From the NCBI GenBank assembly GCA_051880395.1, contig JBJENW010000050.1, positions 1 through 23,358 on the forward strand: a stretch of 23,358 bases of DNA. Direction: 5' to 3'. Of this stretch, positions 1 to 7,694 are shown one piece after another; within the stretch, counting starts at the first letter, position 1; the number at the start of each line of letters is the position of its first letter. The notes beneath the pieces are model-generated. The model was given only the letters and a program-made list of their open reading frames with translations. It did no database searches and was not told the DNA's origin. The position numbers and the translations under genes were made by a program. Source of the stretch: JBJENW01 sp051880395. Lineage in GTDB: Bacteria; Bacillota; Clostridia; Lachnospirales; Lachnospiraceae.

Positions 1-9
1 TTACCCAAA

Positions 10-36
10 CAGTTGAATATGCACAATACGCAACTG
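10..36 (+). other. Small inverted repeat in the rpsU leader
   Basis: CAGTTG (10-15) and CAACTG (31-36) can pair across a 15-nt loop just before the GGAGGGAGG ribosome site of rpsU. It could be a weak leader hairpin, but six base pairs with a long loop is little evidence and the start of the leader lies outside the window. Confidence 0.25.
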
Positions 37-58
37 GAGGGAGGTTAGGTGTGAGTCT

Positions 59-235
59 ATGTCAAATGTAATCGTAAAAGAAAACGAGACTTTAGATAGC
101 GCTTTACGCAGATTCAAGAGAAACTGTGCAAAAGCAGGTATTCAGCAGGAGATTCGTAAAAGAGAACATTACGAAAAACCAAGCGTAAGACGTAAGAAAA
201 AATCTGAAGCGGCAAGAAAACGTAAATATAATTAA
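59..235 (+). CDS. rpsU: 30S ribosomal protein S21
   Basis: The 58-residue product starts MSNVIVKENE and ends in a Lys/Arg-rich tail (RRKKKSEAARKRKYN), typical of bacterial S21, a small protein of the 30S platform near the 3' end of 16S rRNA that helps initiation. The length fits the Firmicutes family (about 57-60 residues). The ATG at 59 is preceded by GGAGGGAGG about 14-24 bases upstream, which is a long spacing but the only good ribosome site. The gene is monocistronic here at its 3' end, since a strong terminator follows ten bases after the stop. The promoter lies outside the window. The identification is secure from the conserved N-terminus and basic tail. Confidence 0.95.
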   Translation: MSNVIVKENETLDSALRRFKRNCAKAGIQQEIRKREHYEKPSVRRKKKSEAARKRKYN

Positions 236-244
236 TTGTGTAGG

Positions 245-277
245 AAGGCTATCACTTCGGTGATAGCTTTCTTTTTT
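245..277 (+). terminator. Intrinsic terminator of rpsU
   Basis: GCTATCAC (248-255), a TTCG tetraloop and GTGATAGC (260-267) form a perfect 8-bp stem extendable by three pairs, followed by TTTCTTTTTT. It separates rpsU from the sporulation operon. Confidence 0.9.
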
Positions 278-306
278 GTCATAAAAATGATGTCTCCTCA
301 TATATT
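278..306 (+). promoter_or_regulatory. Probable sigma-E promoter of spoIIIA
   Basis: GTCATAAA (278-285), 13 nt, then CATATATT (299-306) resembles sigma-E promoters (known form roughly TCATATT / CATACAAT). The -35 starts right at the end of the rpsU terminator T-tract. The same -35 octamer with the same 13-nt spacing is found before spoIIM (11853-11881), which supports it. In Bacillus subtilis both spoIIIA and spoIIM are transcribed by sigma-E in the mother cell. Confidence 0.6.
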
Positions 307-338
307 GTTTCATAGAGAAAATCAGGAGGTGGACAGGT

Positions 339-1307
339 TTGCAGGATGAAATTCTCATCACATTATTTCCCATACATAGAAGAAAACAGATTCGCATATT
401 ATTGCAACAGTATCCGGATGCGGAGGAATTACGTGTACGCATCAGACGTCCGATTTTACTGCGCACAGGTGAGGGGGTGTTTTACTTTGACAGCCGCGAA
501 CAACAGGGCTGCCCATTTTTGGCGGAGACAGTCTGTCAAACATCAGACCTTATGACGGAAGCAGAACTTCGGGAAATGTTGTCTTATATGACCAGATATT
601 CATTATATGCGTTTGAATCAGAACTACAGCAGGGGTTTGTCACCGTACAGGGCGGACATCGTATCGGAATCGCGGGACAAGTGTTTACGCAAAATGGACA
701 GGTAAAAAATTTTTCCAATATCACTTTTTTTAATATCCGTATCGCCAGACAGGTGCAGGGATGTGCACGGACGTTGATGCCCTATTTGCGGAGAAAACAA
801 GGGGGGATTTTTCATACACTTTTAGTGTCGCCACCGGGAATGGGAAAGACGACAATGCTTCGGGATGGGATTCGTTTGCTTTCCGGAGGGGATACAGATC
901 ATGCCGGAATGAATGTCGGTGTGGTGGATGAGAGATTTGAGTTATCTGCTTGTTTTCGAGGGGTCCCTCAATTGGATTTAGGACCGCAGACGGATGTGCT
1001 GGCAGGATGCAGAAAACCACAAGGAATTTTGATGTTGCTGCGGTCTATGGCACCGAAGGTACTGGCAGTAGATGAGTTGGGAGGAGAAGAAGATTATCAG
1101 GCTGTTGAAGAGGCATTTACTTGTGGATGCAGCATCTTGGGCACAATGCATGGCGGTTCCTTGGAAGAGGTTCAAAAAAGACCACAAATTCAACGTTGGT
1201 GTGAAGAGGGACTTTTGCAGCGTATCGTTTTTTTGAAAAAAGATGAGGGTGGAAAACGCGGTTTTTTGATTTATGACGGAACAGGAAAACAGCTATGGGA
1301 AGAGTGA
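339..1307 (+). CDS. spoIIIAA: Stage III sporulation protein AA (secretion-type ATPase)
   Basis: SpoIIIAA is the predicted cytoplasmic ATPase of the SpoIIIA-SpoIIQ channel linking mother cell and forespore, related to type II/IV secretion ATPases. The 322-residue product has a Walker A motif, PPGMGKTT (165-172), and a Walker B strand, VLAVDELG (241-248). The family stretch RIGIAGQV lies near residue 110. The start is TTG 339: AGGAGGT at 324-330 gives an ideal 8-nt spacing, and the overlapping ATG at 346 is in another frame. It is the first gene of the operon and overlaps spoIIIAB by 13 bp. Length and order match the conserved operon, so the call is firm. Confidence 0.95.
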   Translation: MQDEILITLFPIHRRKQIRILLQQYPDAEELRVRIRRPILLRTGEGVFYFDSREQQGCPFLAETVCQTSDLMTEAELREMLSYMTRYSLYAFESELQQGFVTVQGGHRIGIAGQVFTQNGQVKNFSNITFFNIRIARQVQGCARTLMPYLRRKQGGIFHTLLVSPPGMGKTTMLRDGIRLLSGGDTDHAGMNVGVVDERFELSACFRGVPQLDLGPQTDVLAGCRKPQGILMLLRSMAPKVLAVDELGGEEDYQAVEEAFTCGCSILGTMHGGSLEEVQKRPQIQRWCEEGLLQRIVFLKKDEGGKRGFLIYDGTGKQLWEE

Positions 1308-1813
1308 TCGGAGCATTTTTTATTTTGTGTGGTGCAGTTGGCTTTGGGTGGTATCTGGCTCAGCAGGCAAGGCGGCATCTGGAAATTCTCTGTGAGATCA
1401 AACGGGCATTGATCTGTATGTGTGGGGATTTAGAATATGCACGGTTTCCGATGCAGGAACTTTTGGCAAATGCGCAGCAGTGTGTCGATGAATCAGTCGC
1501 AGACTGTTTTCGCGAAATCGAGCAGGAGATCGAGACACAGGCAGGGGAAAATGTGGCAAAAATCTGGTTTCGGGTATGGGAAGATCATGCAAAAAAATTG
1601 TCCCTGCAAAGCGGGGAACTTTTGATCATTCAGCAGGCAGGACAAAAACTGGGAAACATGGAATTACAACAGCAGGTAGAATTGCTGCGTTTTGCACAAA
1701 AACAGTTAGAGGAGCGGATTGCAGTGCTGCAGGGGGAAGAAAAGGAAACAGAAAAATTGTATCGAAGTCTGAGTTTTCTTGGAGGCTTGTTTTTGGTCGT
1801 TCTTCTATTTTAG
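1295..1813 (+). CDS. spoIIIAB: Stage III sporulation protein AB
   Basis: This 172-residue protein has hydrophobic helices at both ends (about 4-22 and 156-172) around a charged, helical middle. That is the layout of SpoIIIAB, which resembles type II secretion GspF-like components and is part of the mother-cell side of the feeding-tube complex. The ATG at 1295 lies inside the end of spoIIIAA, giving translational coupling. The stop at 1813 is followed by an unusual 131-bp gap before spoIIIAC, which contains a repeat element (1838-1923). Identification rests on position plus the helix pattern and the motif LEILCEIKRAL. Confidence 0.92.
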   Translation: MGRVIGAFFILCGAVGFGWYLAQQARRHLEILCEIKRALICMCGDLEYARFPMQELLANAQQCVDESVADCFREIEQEIETQAGENVAKIWFRVWEDHAKKLSLQSGELLIIQQAGQKLGNMELQQQVELLRFAQKQLEERIAVLQGEEKETEKLYRSLSFLGGLFLVVLLF

Positions 1814-1837
1814 CGGTCAAAACGAAAATAAAAAAAT

Positions 1838-1923
1838 GTACGTTGATGAAAGTTGTGTGCAGTTGCAGCAAATCAGTCACAAAAGTGGTTGCACAGTTGT
1901 AAGGGAGATCCCGAGAGGACATA
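1838..1923 (+). repeat. Half-copy of a repeat element within the spoIIIA operon
   Basis: This 86-nt stretch in the spoIIIAB-spoIIIAC gap aligns end to end with the right arm (14944-15022) of the large palindrome at 14858-15022. Both begin GTACGTTGAT, share TTGTGTGCA, AAATCAG and CACAAAAG or CGCAAAAG, and end in GGGAGA...CCGAGAG.ACATA. In both places a Shine-Dalgarno and start codon follow within about 20 nt. The left arm is absent here. It looks like a decayed or solo half of a small mobile or cis-acting RNA element. Confidence 0.6.
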
Positions 1924-1944
1924 AAAGAGGAATGGAGGAGAAGC

Positions 1945-2139
1945 TTGAGCGTCAATCTGATTTTTAAAATTGCAGCCGTCGGTATACTGGTGACGGTACT
2001 GAGTCAAGTCTTAAAGCATAGCGGAAGGGAAGAGCAGGCATTTTTGACAAGTCTTGCAGGACTGCTTATCGTGTTGTTTTGGATCGTGCCATATATCAAG
2101 CAGCTGTTTGAAACAATGAAGGAACTGTTTGCAATGTAA
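1945..2139 (+). CDS. spoIIIAC: Stage III sporulation protein AC
   Basis: SpoIIIAC is a tiny two-helix membrane protein of the SpoIIIA complex. The 64-residue product has hydrophobic segments at about 5-23 and 31-50, joined by a short polar turn (KHSGREEQ), matching the family in length and pattern. The start is TTG 1945 (MSVNLIFKIAAVG), preceded by GGAGGAG ending about four nt upstream. It follows the 131-bp gap that carries the repeat element, and spoIIIAD begins 55 bp after its stop. Confidence 0.93.
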   Translation: MSVNLIFKIAAVGILVTVLSQVLKHSGREEQAFLTSLAGLLIVLFWIVPYIKQLFETMKELFAM

Positions 2140-2194
2140 GGAAACAGGCAGGTGCAAAAAAAGTGTCAGGAGTGATAGGAGAGAGGGAGTTGTA

Positions 2195-2578
2195 ATGGAT
2201 ATTATAAAAATTGGAATTTTAGGAGTGGCAGGCGTGTTACTTGCCATGCCGTTGAAACAGCAGAAACCGGAATTTTCTATTTTGATCGGACTTGCGGTCT
2301 GTCTGTGTATTTTTGTATATATTTTGTGCCGGTTAGAGGGGGCATGGGATACGATGTTATCTATGATCCAAAAGACAGGGATCCAGATGGGCTATGTTAA
2401 GACATTGTTAAAAATGCTTGGTGTAACCTATATCAGTGAATTTTCTTCGGATATCTGCCGGGAAGCAGGACATACGGCAATCGCGGCACAGATCGAAATG
2501 TTTGCAAAAATTTCTTTATTTGCACTTAGTATGCCGATTTTGATGGTGTTGATGCAAACAATCGGAGATTTTTTATGA
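2195..2578 (+). CDS. spoIIIAD: Stage III sporulation protein AD
   Basis: The 127-residue membrane protein begins MDIIKIGILGVAG and has three to four hydrophobic segments, with the family stretch YVKTLLKMLGVTYISEFSSD near the middle. SpoIIIAD is related to SpoIIIAC and is part of the inner-membrane platform of the feeding-tube complex. I chose ATG 2195, with GAGAGGGAG just upstream, rather than the in-frame ATG at 2129, because the extra 22 residues are polar and basic and overlap spoIIIAC. The stop overlaps the spoIIIAE start (ATGA), so the two are translationally coupled. Confidence 0.93.
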   Translation: MDIIKIGILGVAGVLLAMPLKQQKPEFSILIGLAVCLCIFVYILCRLEGAWDTMLSMIQKTGIQMGYVKTLLKMLGVTYISEFSSDICREAGHTAIAAQIEMFAKISLFALSMPILMVLMQTIGDFL

Positions 2579-3702
2579 AACGTGTATGGGTACTTCTGTG
2601 TGTACTGTGGGTGTTCTATCCTTGTCAGACAATTTTTGCAGATGACATTTTGCAGGATACGGAGAGTGCAGAAAACTGGAATTACGATGAAATCGAAGAA
2701 AAACTGCAGGAATCTTTGCCGGAACATACGGTACATTTTCAAGATATACTGGATACGGTAAAAAGCGGATCATTTGAAAAAATCGGACAAGAAGCGGGAC
2801 AATATGCAAAAGAGCTGCTGATCAGTGAGATTGCATCAAATCGAACACTTCTGGTGCAGGTGCTGCTGCTTACGATCGTGTTTTCTATATTACATCAGTT
2901 TGCAGATATTTTTCCATCGTCAAAGGTTTCGGAAGCAGGATTTTTTCTAGTGTATGCAACGCTTTTACTACTCTTGTTTCAATCGTTTCAGGTGATCAAC
3001 GGAGTGGTGCGACAGACCTTGAGCAATCTATGCCTGTTTATGAAAGCGTTGGTGCCGGTGTTTGCGGGGACAATTGTTTTTTCCGGGGCGCCGACAACAG
3101 CGATGTGGTACGGGGAGCTGACGATCTGTCTGATCTATCTGGTTGAGATGGGAATGGAACATATTGTATTGCCGCTGATTCATGGATATCTGGTGGTAGA
3201 ATTTTTGAACGGGATGACACAGAAAGAAGTGTTGGGTGGATTTGGAGGTCTTTTGCAGAGCGCGGTCAAATGGATGCTGCGGGTGACGGGGTCTATGGTG
3301 TTTGGAATCAGCCTGATCCAGAATATGATGGCACCTTCACTGGATCGGATGAAATTATTGGGCAGCCGTAAAATCATGGGACTTTTGCCAGGAATCGGTG
3401 TGGCATCCGACACGGTGACACAGCTTTTGATCGGTTCCGGGAGTGTCATCAAAAGCAGTTTGGGCAGCGCGGCGGTTCTGGCAGTGTTTCTGATCTGTTT
3501 TGTTCCAGTGGTCAAGGTGGCGGTCATGCTGTTTTTCTATAAGATCATAGCGGCCGTCACAGAATCGGTGGCGGACAGGCGGATGGCAAAAACACTGAAT
3601 CAGACGGCAGGAGCGGTCAATCTTTTGGCTAGACTTCTGTTTACCGTATGTGGAATGTTTGTGACAACAATCGCACTTGTTTTGATTACAGGAAAGGGGT
3701 GA
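2575..3702 (+). CDS. spoIIIAE: Stage III sporulation protein AE
   Basis: The 375-residue polytopic membrane protein has a signal-like N-terminus (about residues 1-22, ending CQTIFA) and six to eight later hydrophobic helices. SpoIIIAE is the largest membrane subunit of the SpoIIIA complex and resembles an export-gate component. Conserved family stretches include MKALVPVFAGTIVFSGAP and LLGSRKIMGLLPGIGVASDTV. The ATG overlaps the spoIIIAD stop by four bases and spoIIIAF starts two bases after its stop. The gene is full length. Confidence 0.94.
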   Translation: MKRVWVLLCVLWVFYPCQTIFADDILQDTESAENWNYDEIEEKLQESLPEHTVHFQDILDTVKSGSFEKIGQEAGQYAKELLISEIASNRTLLVQVLLLTIVFSILHQFADIFPSSKVSEAGFFLVYATLLLLLFQSFQVINGVVRQTLSNLCLFMKALVPVFAGTIVFSGAPTTAMWYGELTICLIYLVEMGMEHIVLPLIHGYLVVEFLNGMTQKEVLGGFGGLLQSAVKWMLRVTGSMVFGISLIQNMMAPSLDRMKLLGSRKIMGLLPGIGVASDTVTQLLIGSGSVIKSSLGSAAVLAVFLICFVPVVKVAVMLFFYKIIAAVTESVADRRMAKTLNQTAGAVNLLARLLFTVCGMFVTTIALVLITGKG

Positions 3703-3704
3703 GA

Positions 3705-4229
3705 ATGCTGGATTCGTTTGAAAACTGGCTGGAGCGTGCGGTCTATTTGTATCTGCTGTTTCATATTTTTTCTCAACTGGCGGCAAAGGAAATGTATGCG
3801 CGTTACCTGCGTTTCTTTGGAAGCCTGTGTTTTTTACTTTTTTTGCTCTCACCGCTGTTTTCGATACAAAAAAGTGGAGAGTCGCTTTTGGATGTGTTAG
3901 ATCAGACAACGTGTCAGCAGGAACTTGAAGCGTATCAAAAAGATATGCAGAAAATGGAATATATGCAAGGGACGTATTATACAAAACAGTATGAAAAAAC
4001 GCTGGCAGAAGAAGTAAAAAAGCAGGCAGAAAAGCAAGGCTATGAAGTGCAGGATGTGGCGGTCACACTTGATGAGAAGTATGAGATCAGCAGGATTGCA
4101 ATGACATTGGCGAAAAAAGAGGAAAAAGGGGCTCTGACAGAAACATATCGCACACAGCAGAGAGAAAAATTGCGAACATTTCTTTCGAATGCATTCGAAG
4201 TAGAAAAGGAGGTCATACAGATTGCCTGA
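3705..4229 (+). CDS. spoIIIAF: Stage III sporulation protein AF
   Basis: The 174-residue protein has two N-terminal membrane helices (about 12-26 and 37-53) followed by a soluble, charged domain that is coiled-coil-like at about 75-115. That is the layout of SpoIIIAF, whose C-terminal domain has a ring-building fold. I chose ATG 3705 (MLDSFENWLERAVYLYLLF) behind GGAAAGGGG; the longer in-frame start at 3648 would lie inside spoIIIAE. The stop overlaps the spoIIIAG TTG start by eight bases, again indicating coupling. Confidence 0.93.
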   Translation: MLDSFENWLERAVYLYLLFHIFSQLAAKEMYARYLRFFGSLCFLLFLLSPLFSIQKSGESLLDVLDQTTCQQELEAYQKDMQKMEYMQGTYYTKQYEKTLAEEVKKQAEKQGYEVQDVAVTLDEKYEISRIAMTLAKKEEKGALTETYRTQQREKLRTFLSNAFEVEKEVIQIA

Positions 4230-4767
4230 CTGGAAAATTTTTTCGGCAGAATATTGGAAAAAGAAGAAAAAAAGCGACTGGTTGATATTGGTACTGGCTG
4301 GAGTGCTGCTGTTTGTGCTGTCAATTCCGACAACCGATACAAAGCCGAAAAAACAAGAAAAAAGCGTAAAAACAAATACAACAGTGTCAGACAGCAGTTA
4401 CAGAATACAGCTGCAGGACGAATTGCAGACGATATTAGAGCAGATGAAAGGTGTGGGAAAGGTGGAGGTTATGATCACAATGAAAGATGATGGTGAGCGA
4501 ATCATAGAAAAAGAGGAAAAGGAAACGGTACAGACCGAGCAGGGAAAAGAAAAAGAAAGACAGCGGGAGGAGACAAGCGTGATGGAAAAAAGCGCAGATA
4601 CAGAGACGCCGTATGTAAAAAAAGAGACCAAACCTGCGGTGGAAGGGGTTTTTGTCGTGGCAGATGGAGGTGGTTCTGCGAAAGTGAAAGAAGAAATCAT
4701 GCGAGCCGTGCTGGCATTATTTTCCGTGGAGGCGCATAAAATTGTTGTAGTAGAGAGAAATTCATAG
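4222..4767 (+). CDS. spoIIIAG: Stage III sporulation protein AG
   Basis: SpoIIIAG forms a large ring in the intermembrane space at the engulfment interface. The 181-residue product has one membrane helix (about 18-36), a Lys/Ser linker, and the conserved ring-building segment LQTILEQMKGVGKVEVMITM (about 70-89). A Lys/Glu-rich insertion follows at 95-135, where the known beta-triangle insertion occurs in homologues, and the end is VEAHKIVVVERN. The start is TTG 4222 behind AAGGAGG (4206-4212). spoIIIAH starts 17 bp after its stop. Confidence 0.94.
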   Translation: MPDWKIFSAEYWKKKKKSDWLILVLAGVLLFVLSIPTTDTKPKKQEKSVKTNTTVSDSSYRIQLQDELQTILEQMKGVGKVEVMITMKDDGERIIEKEEKETVQTEQGKEKERQREETSVMEKSADTETPYVKKETKPAVEGVFVVADGGGSAKVKEEIMRAVLALFSVEAHKIVVVERNS

Positions 4768-4784
4768 AGAGTAGGAGGATTTGC

Positions 4785-5576
4785 GTGAAAAAAAATAGTA
4801 GAAAAAATCAGTTGATCATTACAGCACTTGCGCTGATGATCGTAGTGGCAGGGTATTTTAGTTATACGGACCGTACAGCAAAAGATGATGCAGTGGCAAA
4901 AGAAGCGAGTGAGGAGGTAAAGGAAACGGCACAGCAGGTGACAGATGACGGCACGTATGAAACCGGAAAAACGGAGATTTTTACGGATGAGGAGGATCCT
5001 GCGTTGGATGCGCAAAACACCGAAATCAGCGGGGATACGCAGGAGGAAGCCACAGAGGAGACAGCAGCAGTGGCAGAAAACGCATCTGAAACAGAGGGTG
5101 CGACAGAGGAGGCAGTTACAGAAACCGGGACAGAGACCGCACAGGCGGATTCAGAAACACCAAATGCCGGGGAGGCTGTTTTAACGGGAACGAAAGTTTC
5201 GGATGTTGATTATGCTGCAAATGCAAAATTATCCAGAGAACAGGTGCGTGCGCAGAACAAAGAAAGTCTGCAGAAAATCATCGATAATGATAGCTTAGAC
5301 GATGCTGCCCGTCAGAATGCGATCGATTCAATGGTAAAACTGACAGATATTGCAGAAAAAGAAAATGAAGCGGAATTGTTACTCGGAGCCAAAGGTTTTT
5401 CGGACGTGGTAGTCAGTATGTCGGATGATTCCGTGGATGTGGTACTGGATATGGGTGAGGTGACAGATGCGAAACGGGCACAGGTGGAGGATATCGTAAA
5501 GCGAAAGACCGGTGTCGCTGCGGATAAAATTGTGATCACGCCAATCTCAGTGCAAAAAGAGGAAAAAACGAAGTAG
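4785..5576 (+). CDS. spoIIIAH: Stage III sporulation protein AH (SpoIIQ partner)
   Basis: SpoIIIAH spans the outer forespore membrane and binds SpoIIQ from the forespore, closing the intercellular channel. The 263-residue product has one membrane helix (about 9-25), a very acidic Thr/Glu/Ala-rich linker (about 26-135), and a YscJ/FliF-like ring domain starting near LSREQVRAQNKESLQKII. The start is GTG 4785, behind AGGAGG. It is longer than the 218-residue B. subtilis protein, and the extra length is in the acidic linker. It is the last gene of the operon, and I see no clear terminator before the prfC promoter. Confidence 0.93.
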   Translation: MKKNSRKNQLIITALALMIVVAGYFSYTDRTAKDDAVAKEASEEVKETAQQVTDDGTYETGKTEIFTDEEDPALDAQNTEISGDTQEEATEETAAVAENASETEGATEEAVTETGTETAQADSETPNAGEAVLTGTKVSDVDYAANAKLSREQVRAQNKESLQKIIDNDSLDDAARQNAIDSMVKLTDIAEKENEAELLLGAKGFSDVVVSMSDDSVDVVLDMGEVTDAKRAQVEDIVKRKTGVAADKIVITPISVQKEEKTK

Positions 5577-5587
5577 ACGGATTTTAT

Positions 5588-5615
5588 TTGACAAGCCTCC
5601 ATGCTCTGTTATAAA
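5588..5615 (+). promoter_or_regulatory. Sigma-A promoter of prfC
   Basis: TTGACA (5588-5593), 16 nt, TATAAA (5610-5615), or TAAAAT at 5612 with 18 nt. The predicted transcript starts near 5622. It overlaps the upstream ATG codons (5601, 5616) of the long prfC reading frame, so those cannot be the start on this transcript. Confidence 0.8.
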
Positions 5616-5663
5616 ATGGAATCGTTTGAACGGAAAAAACAGCAAAACATGGAGGAATTAGAT

Positions 5664-7256
5664 TTGGCTGATTTAAGAAAAGAAATAGAAAAAAGAAGAA
5701 CATTTGCAATCATTTCTCACCCGGATGCCGGAAAAACGACATTGACGGAGAAATTTCTGCTTTACGGAGGAGCGATCAACCTGGCAGGTTCCGTAAAAGG
5801 AAAAGCTACCGCCCGTCACGCGGTTTCCGATTGGATGGAAATTGAAAAAGAAAGAGGTATTTCGGTAACCTCATCCGTCCTGCAGTTTAATTATGACGGC
5901 TGCTGTATCAATATTCTGGATACACCGGGACACCAGGACTTTTCGGAGGACACGTATCGTACACTGATGGCGGCTGATTCCGCAGTGATGGTCATTGATG
6001 CATCGAAAGGTGTTGAGGCACAGACAAGAAAGTTGTTTAAAGTTTGTGTGATGCGTCATATTCCGATCTTTACGTTTATCAACAAAATGGACCGTGATGC
6101 AAACGATACCTTTGATCTGCTCGATGAGATCGAAAAAGAGCTTGGGATTGCAACCTGTCCGATCAATTGGCCGATCGGATCCGGTAAAAATTTTAAAGGG
6201 GTCTACGACCGGAATACAAAGAAAGTCATGATTTTTTCTGACACGCTCAAGGGAACGAAAGAGGGAAAAGAAGAGGAATATGACATTGATGATCCGAAAC
6301 TGTTAGAGATCATCGGAGAAGAGGCAAAGGAAAAATTAGAAGAGGAGATTGAGCTGTTAGACGGAGCCAGTGCGGAATTTGATCAGGAGATGGTATCTGC
6401 AGGTGAGCTTTCGCCGGTATTCTTTGGTTCTGCTTTGACAAATTTCGGTGTGGAAACCTTTTTGAAACACTTTTTAGATATGACGACCTCACCGCTGCCA
6501 AGAAAATCGGATAAAGGAGAAATCGATCCGTTTTCCGAGGATTTTTCGGCCTTTGTCTTCAAGATTCAGGCAAACATGAACAAAGCGCATCGGGACCGAA
6601 TTGCATTCATGCGTATCTGTTCCGGAAAATTTGAAGCAGGCATGGAAGTTTATCATGCGCAGGGCGGCAAAAAGATCAAACTTGCGCAGCCACAGCAGTT
6701 GATGGCACAAGAGCGAAAAATTGTCGAGGAAGCATATGCCGGTGACGTGATCGGTGTGTTCGATCCAGGTATTTTTTCTATCGGAGATACGCTTACGACT
6801 TCTGCAGAAAAATTCCAGTTTGAGGGAATTCCGACGTTTGCACCGGAACACTTTGCGCGTGTGCATCAGGTAGATACGATGAAACGAAAACAGTTTGTTA
6901 AGGGAATGAATCAGATCGCACAGGAGGGAGCCATTCAGATTTTCCAGGAGTATAACACTGGAATGGAAGAAGTGATCGTGGGCGTTGTCGGTGTTTTGCA
7001 GTTTGATGTTTTGAAATATCGTCTGGAAAATGAGTATAATGTGGAAATCCGCATGGAAAATCTGCCGCATGAATATATTCGTTGGATTGAAAATAAAGAT
7101 GAGGTAGATGTCGATAAATTGTCTGGAACTTCTGATATGAAAAAAATTCAGGATCTAAAAGGAAACCCGCTGCTCATCTTTGTGAATAGCTGGAGTATCG
7201 GCATGACATTAGACCGAAATCCAGGGCTGGAGCTCTCGGAATTTGGGAGAAACTAA
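5664..7256 (+). CDS. prfC: Peptide chain release factor 3 (RF3)
   Basis: RF3 is the translational GTPase that recycles RF1/RF2 from the ribosome after termination. From TTG 5664 the product is 530 residues, the same size as E. coli RF3 (529). GTPase motifs are G1 HPDAGKTT (19-26), G3 DTPGH (86-90) and G4 NKMD (140-143). The family segment SVKGKATARHAVSDWMEIEKERGISV carries the switch I threonine region, and translation-factor domains II and III follow. TTG 5664 has GGAGGA at 5651-5656, seven bases upstream. The in-frame ATG at 5649 has no ribosome site, and ATG 5601/5616 lie within the promoter. It is transcribed alone. Confidence 0.93.
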   Translation: MADLRKEIEKRRTFAIISHPDAGKTTLTEKFLLYGGAINLAGSVKGKATARHAVSDWMEIEKERGISVTSSVLQFNYDGCCINILDTPGHQDFSEDTYRTLMAADSAVMVIDASKGVEAQTRKLFKVCVMRHIPIFTFINKMDRDANDTFDLLDEIEKELGIATCPINWPIGSGKNFKGVYDRNTKKVMIFSDTLKGTKEGKEEEYDIDDPKLLEIIGEEAKEKLEEEIELLDGASAEFDQEMVSAGELSPVFFGSALTNFGVETFLKHFLDMTTSPLPRKSDKGEIDPFSEDFSAFVFKIQANMNKAHRDRIAFMRICSGKFEAGMEVYHAQGGKKIKLAQPQQLMAQERKIVEEAYAGDVIGVFDPGIFSIGDTLTTSAEKFQFEGIPTFAPEHFARVHQVDTMKRKQFVKGMNQIAQEGAIQIFQEYNTGMEEVIVGVVGVLQFDVLKYRLENEYNVEIRMENLPHEYIRWIENKDEVDVDKLSGTSDMKKIQDLKGNPLLIFVNSWSIGMTLDRNPGLELSEFGRN

Positions 7257-7292
7257 AAAATCTCTCATTTTGTAGTAAAATACTCTGAAAAG

Positions 7293-7301
7293 TGGTATAG
7301 T
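7293..7301 (+). promoter_or_regulatory. Extended -10 promoter of trxA
   Basis: TGGTATAGT (TGn plus TATAGT at 7296-7301) is an extended -10 element; no good -35 lies 17 nt upstream. The same TGGTATAGTA string occurs at 14827-14835. Confidence 0.6.
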
Positions 7302-7350
7302 AAAGAGGAACAGAGCAGTGATATAGTATTTCAGAATGGGAGGTATATAC

Positions 7351-7659
7351 ATGGCAGTGAAAATCTTTACAACAGCAAATTTTACAGAGGAAGTATTACA
7401 GAGCACGAAACCGGTTGTCGTTGATTTCTGGGCATCCTGGTGTGGTCCATGCAAAATGATTGCGCCAATCGTAGAAGAACTGGCCGAGGAATACGCGGAT
7501 GTGGTTTTGGGAAAAGTGAACGTAGACGAAGAACCGTCATTGGCACAGAGATACGGAATCATGAGCATACCGACACTGGTTTTGATTCAAAACGGTGAAG
7601 TGGCAAAAAAATGCATCGGTCTGCAGTCAAAAGAAGATTTGAAAGAATTTATCGGCTAA
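7351..7659 (+). CDS. trxA: Thioredoxin
   Basis: This 102-residue cytoplasmic dithiol-disulfide oxidoreductase has the full active site WCGPC (30-34), the buried Asp of VVVDFW (D25), and the cis-proline loop MSIPT (P74). It reduces protein disulfides and is itself reduced by thioredoxin reductase, which is not in this window. I chose ATG 7351 because GGGAGG sits seven bases upstream; the in-frame ATG at 7336 would put the ribosome site inside the gene. It is monocistronic between its own promoter and the 16-bp terminator hairpin. Confidence 0.97.
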   Translation: MAVKIFTTANFTEEVLQSTKPVVVDFWASWCGPCKMIAPIVEELAEEYADVVLGKVNVDEEPSLAQRYGIMSIPTLVLIQNGEVAKKCIGLQSKEDLKEFIG

Positions 7660-7665
7660 AAAAGC

Positions 7666-7694
7666 TTGACAGAAAGAAATGGGAAACTTATAAT
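7666..7694 (+). promoter_or_regulatory. Perfect-consensus sigma-A promoter inside a terminator
   Basis: TTGACA (7666-7671), exactly 17 nt, TATAAT (7689-7694) is a perfect sigma-A match starting six bases after the trxA stop. The last four bases of the -10 are part of the left arm of the hairpin at 7691-7726. A transcript starting near 7701 would keep only a short 5' hairpin (TGTTGA, loop ATTC, TCAACA). It reads toward recA. Confidence 0.75.

Noticed and set aside
1814..1944. A small missing gene between spoIIIAB and spoIIIAC
   Set aside because: The open frames here are shifted continuations of spoIIIAB without ribosome sites; the similarity to the palindrome explains the stretch better.
5601..5663. 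Upstream ATG codons 5601, 5616 and 5649 as the RF3 start
   Set aside because: The first two lie in or directly at the promoter -10 and none has a ribosome site; TTG 5664 does.
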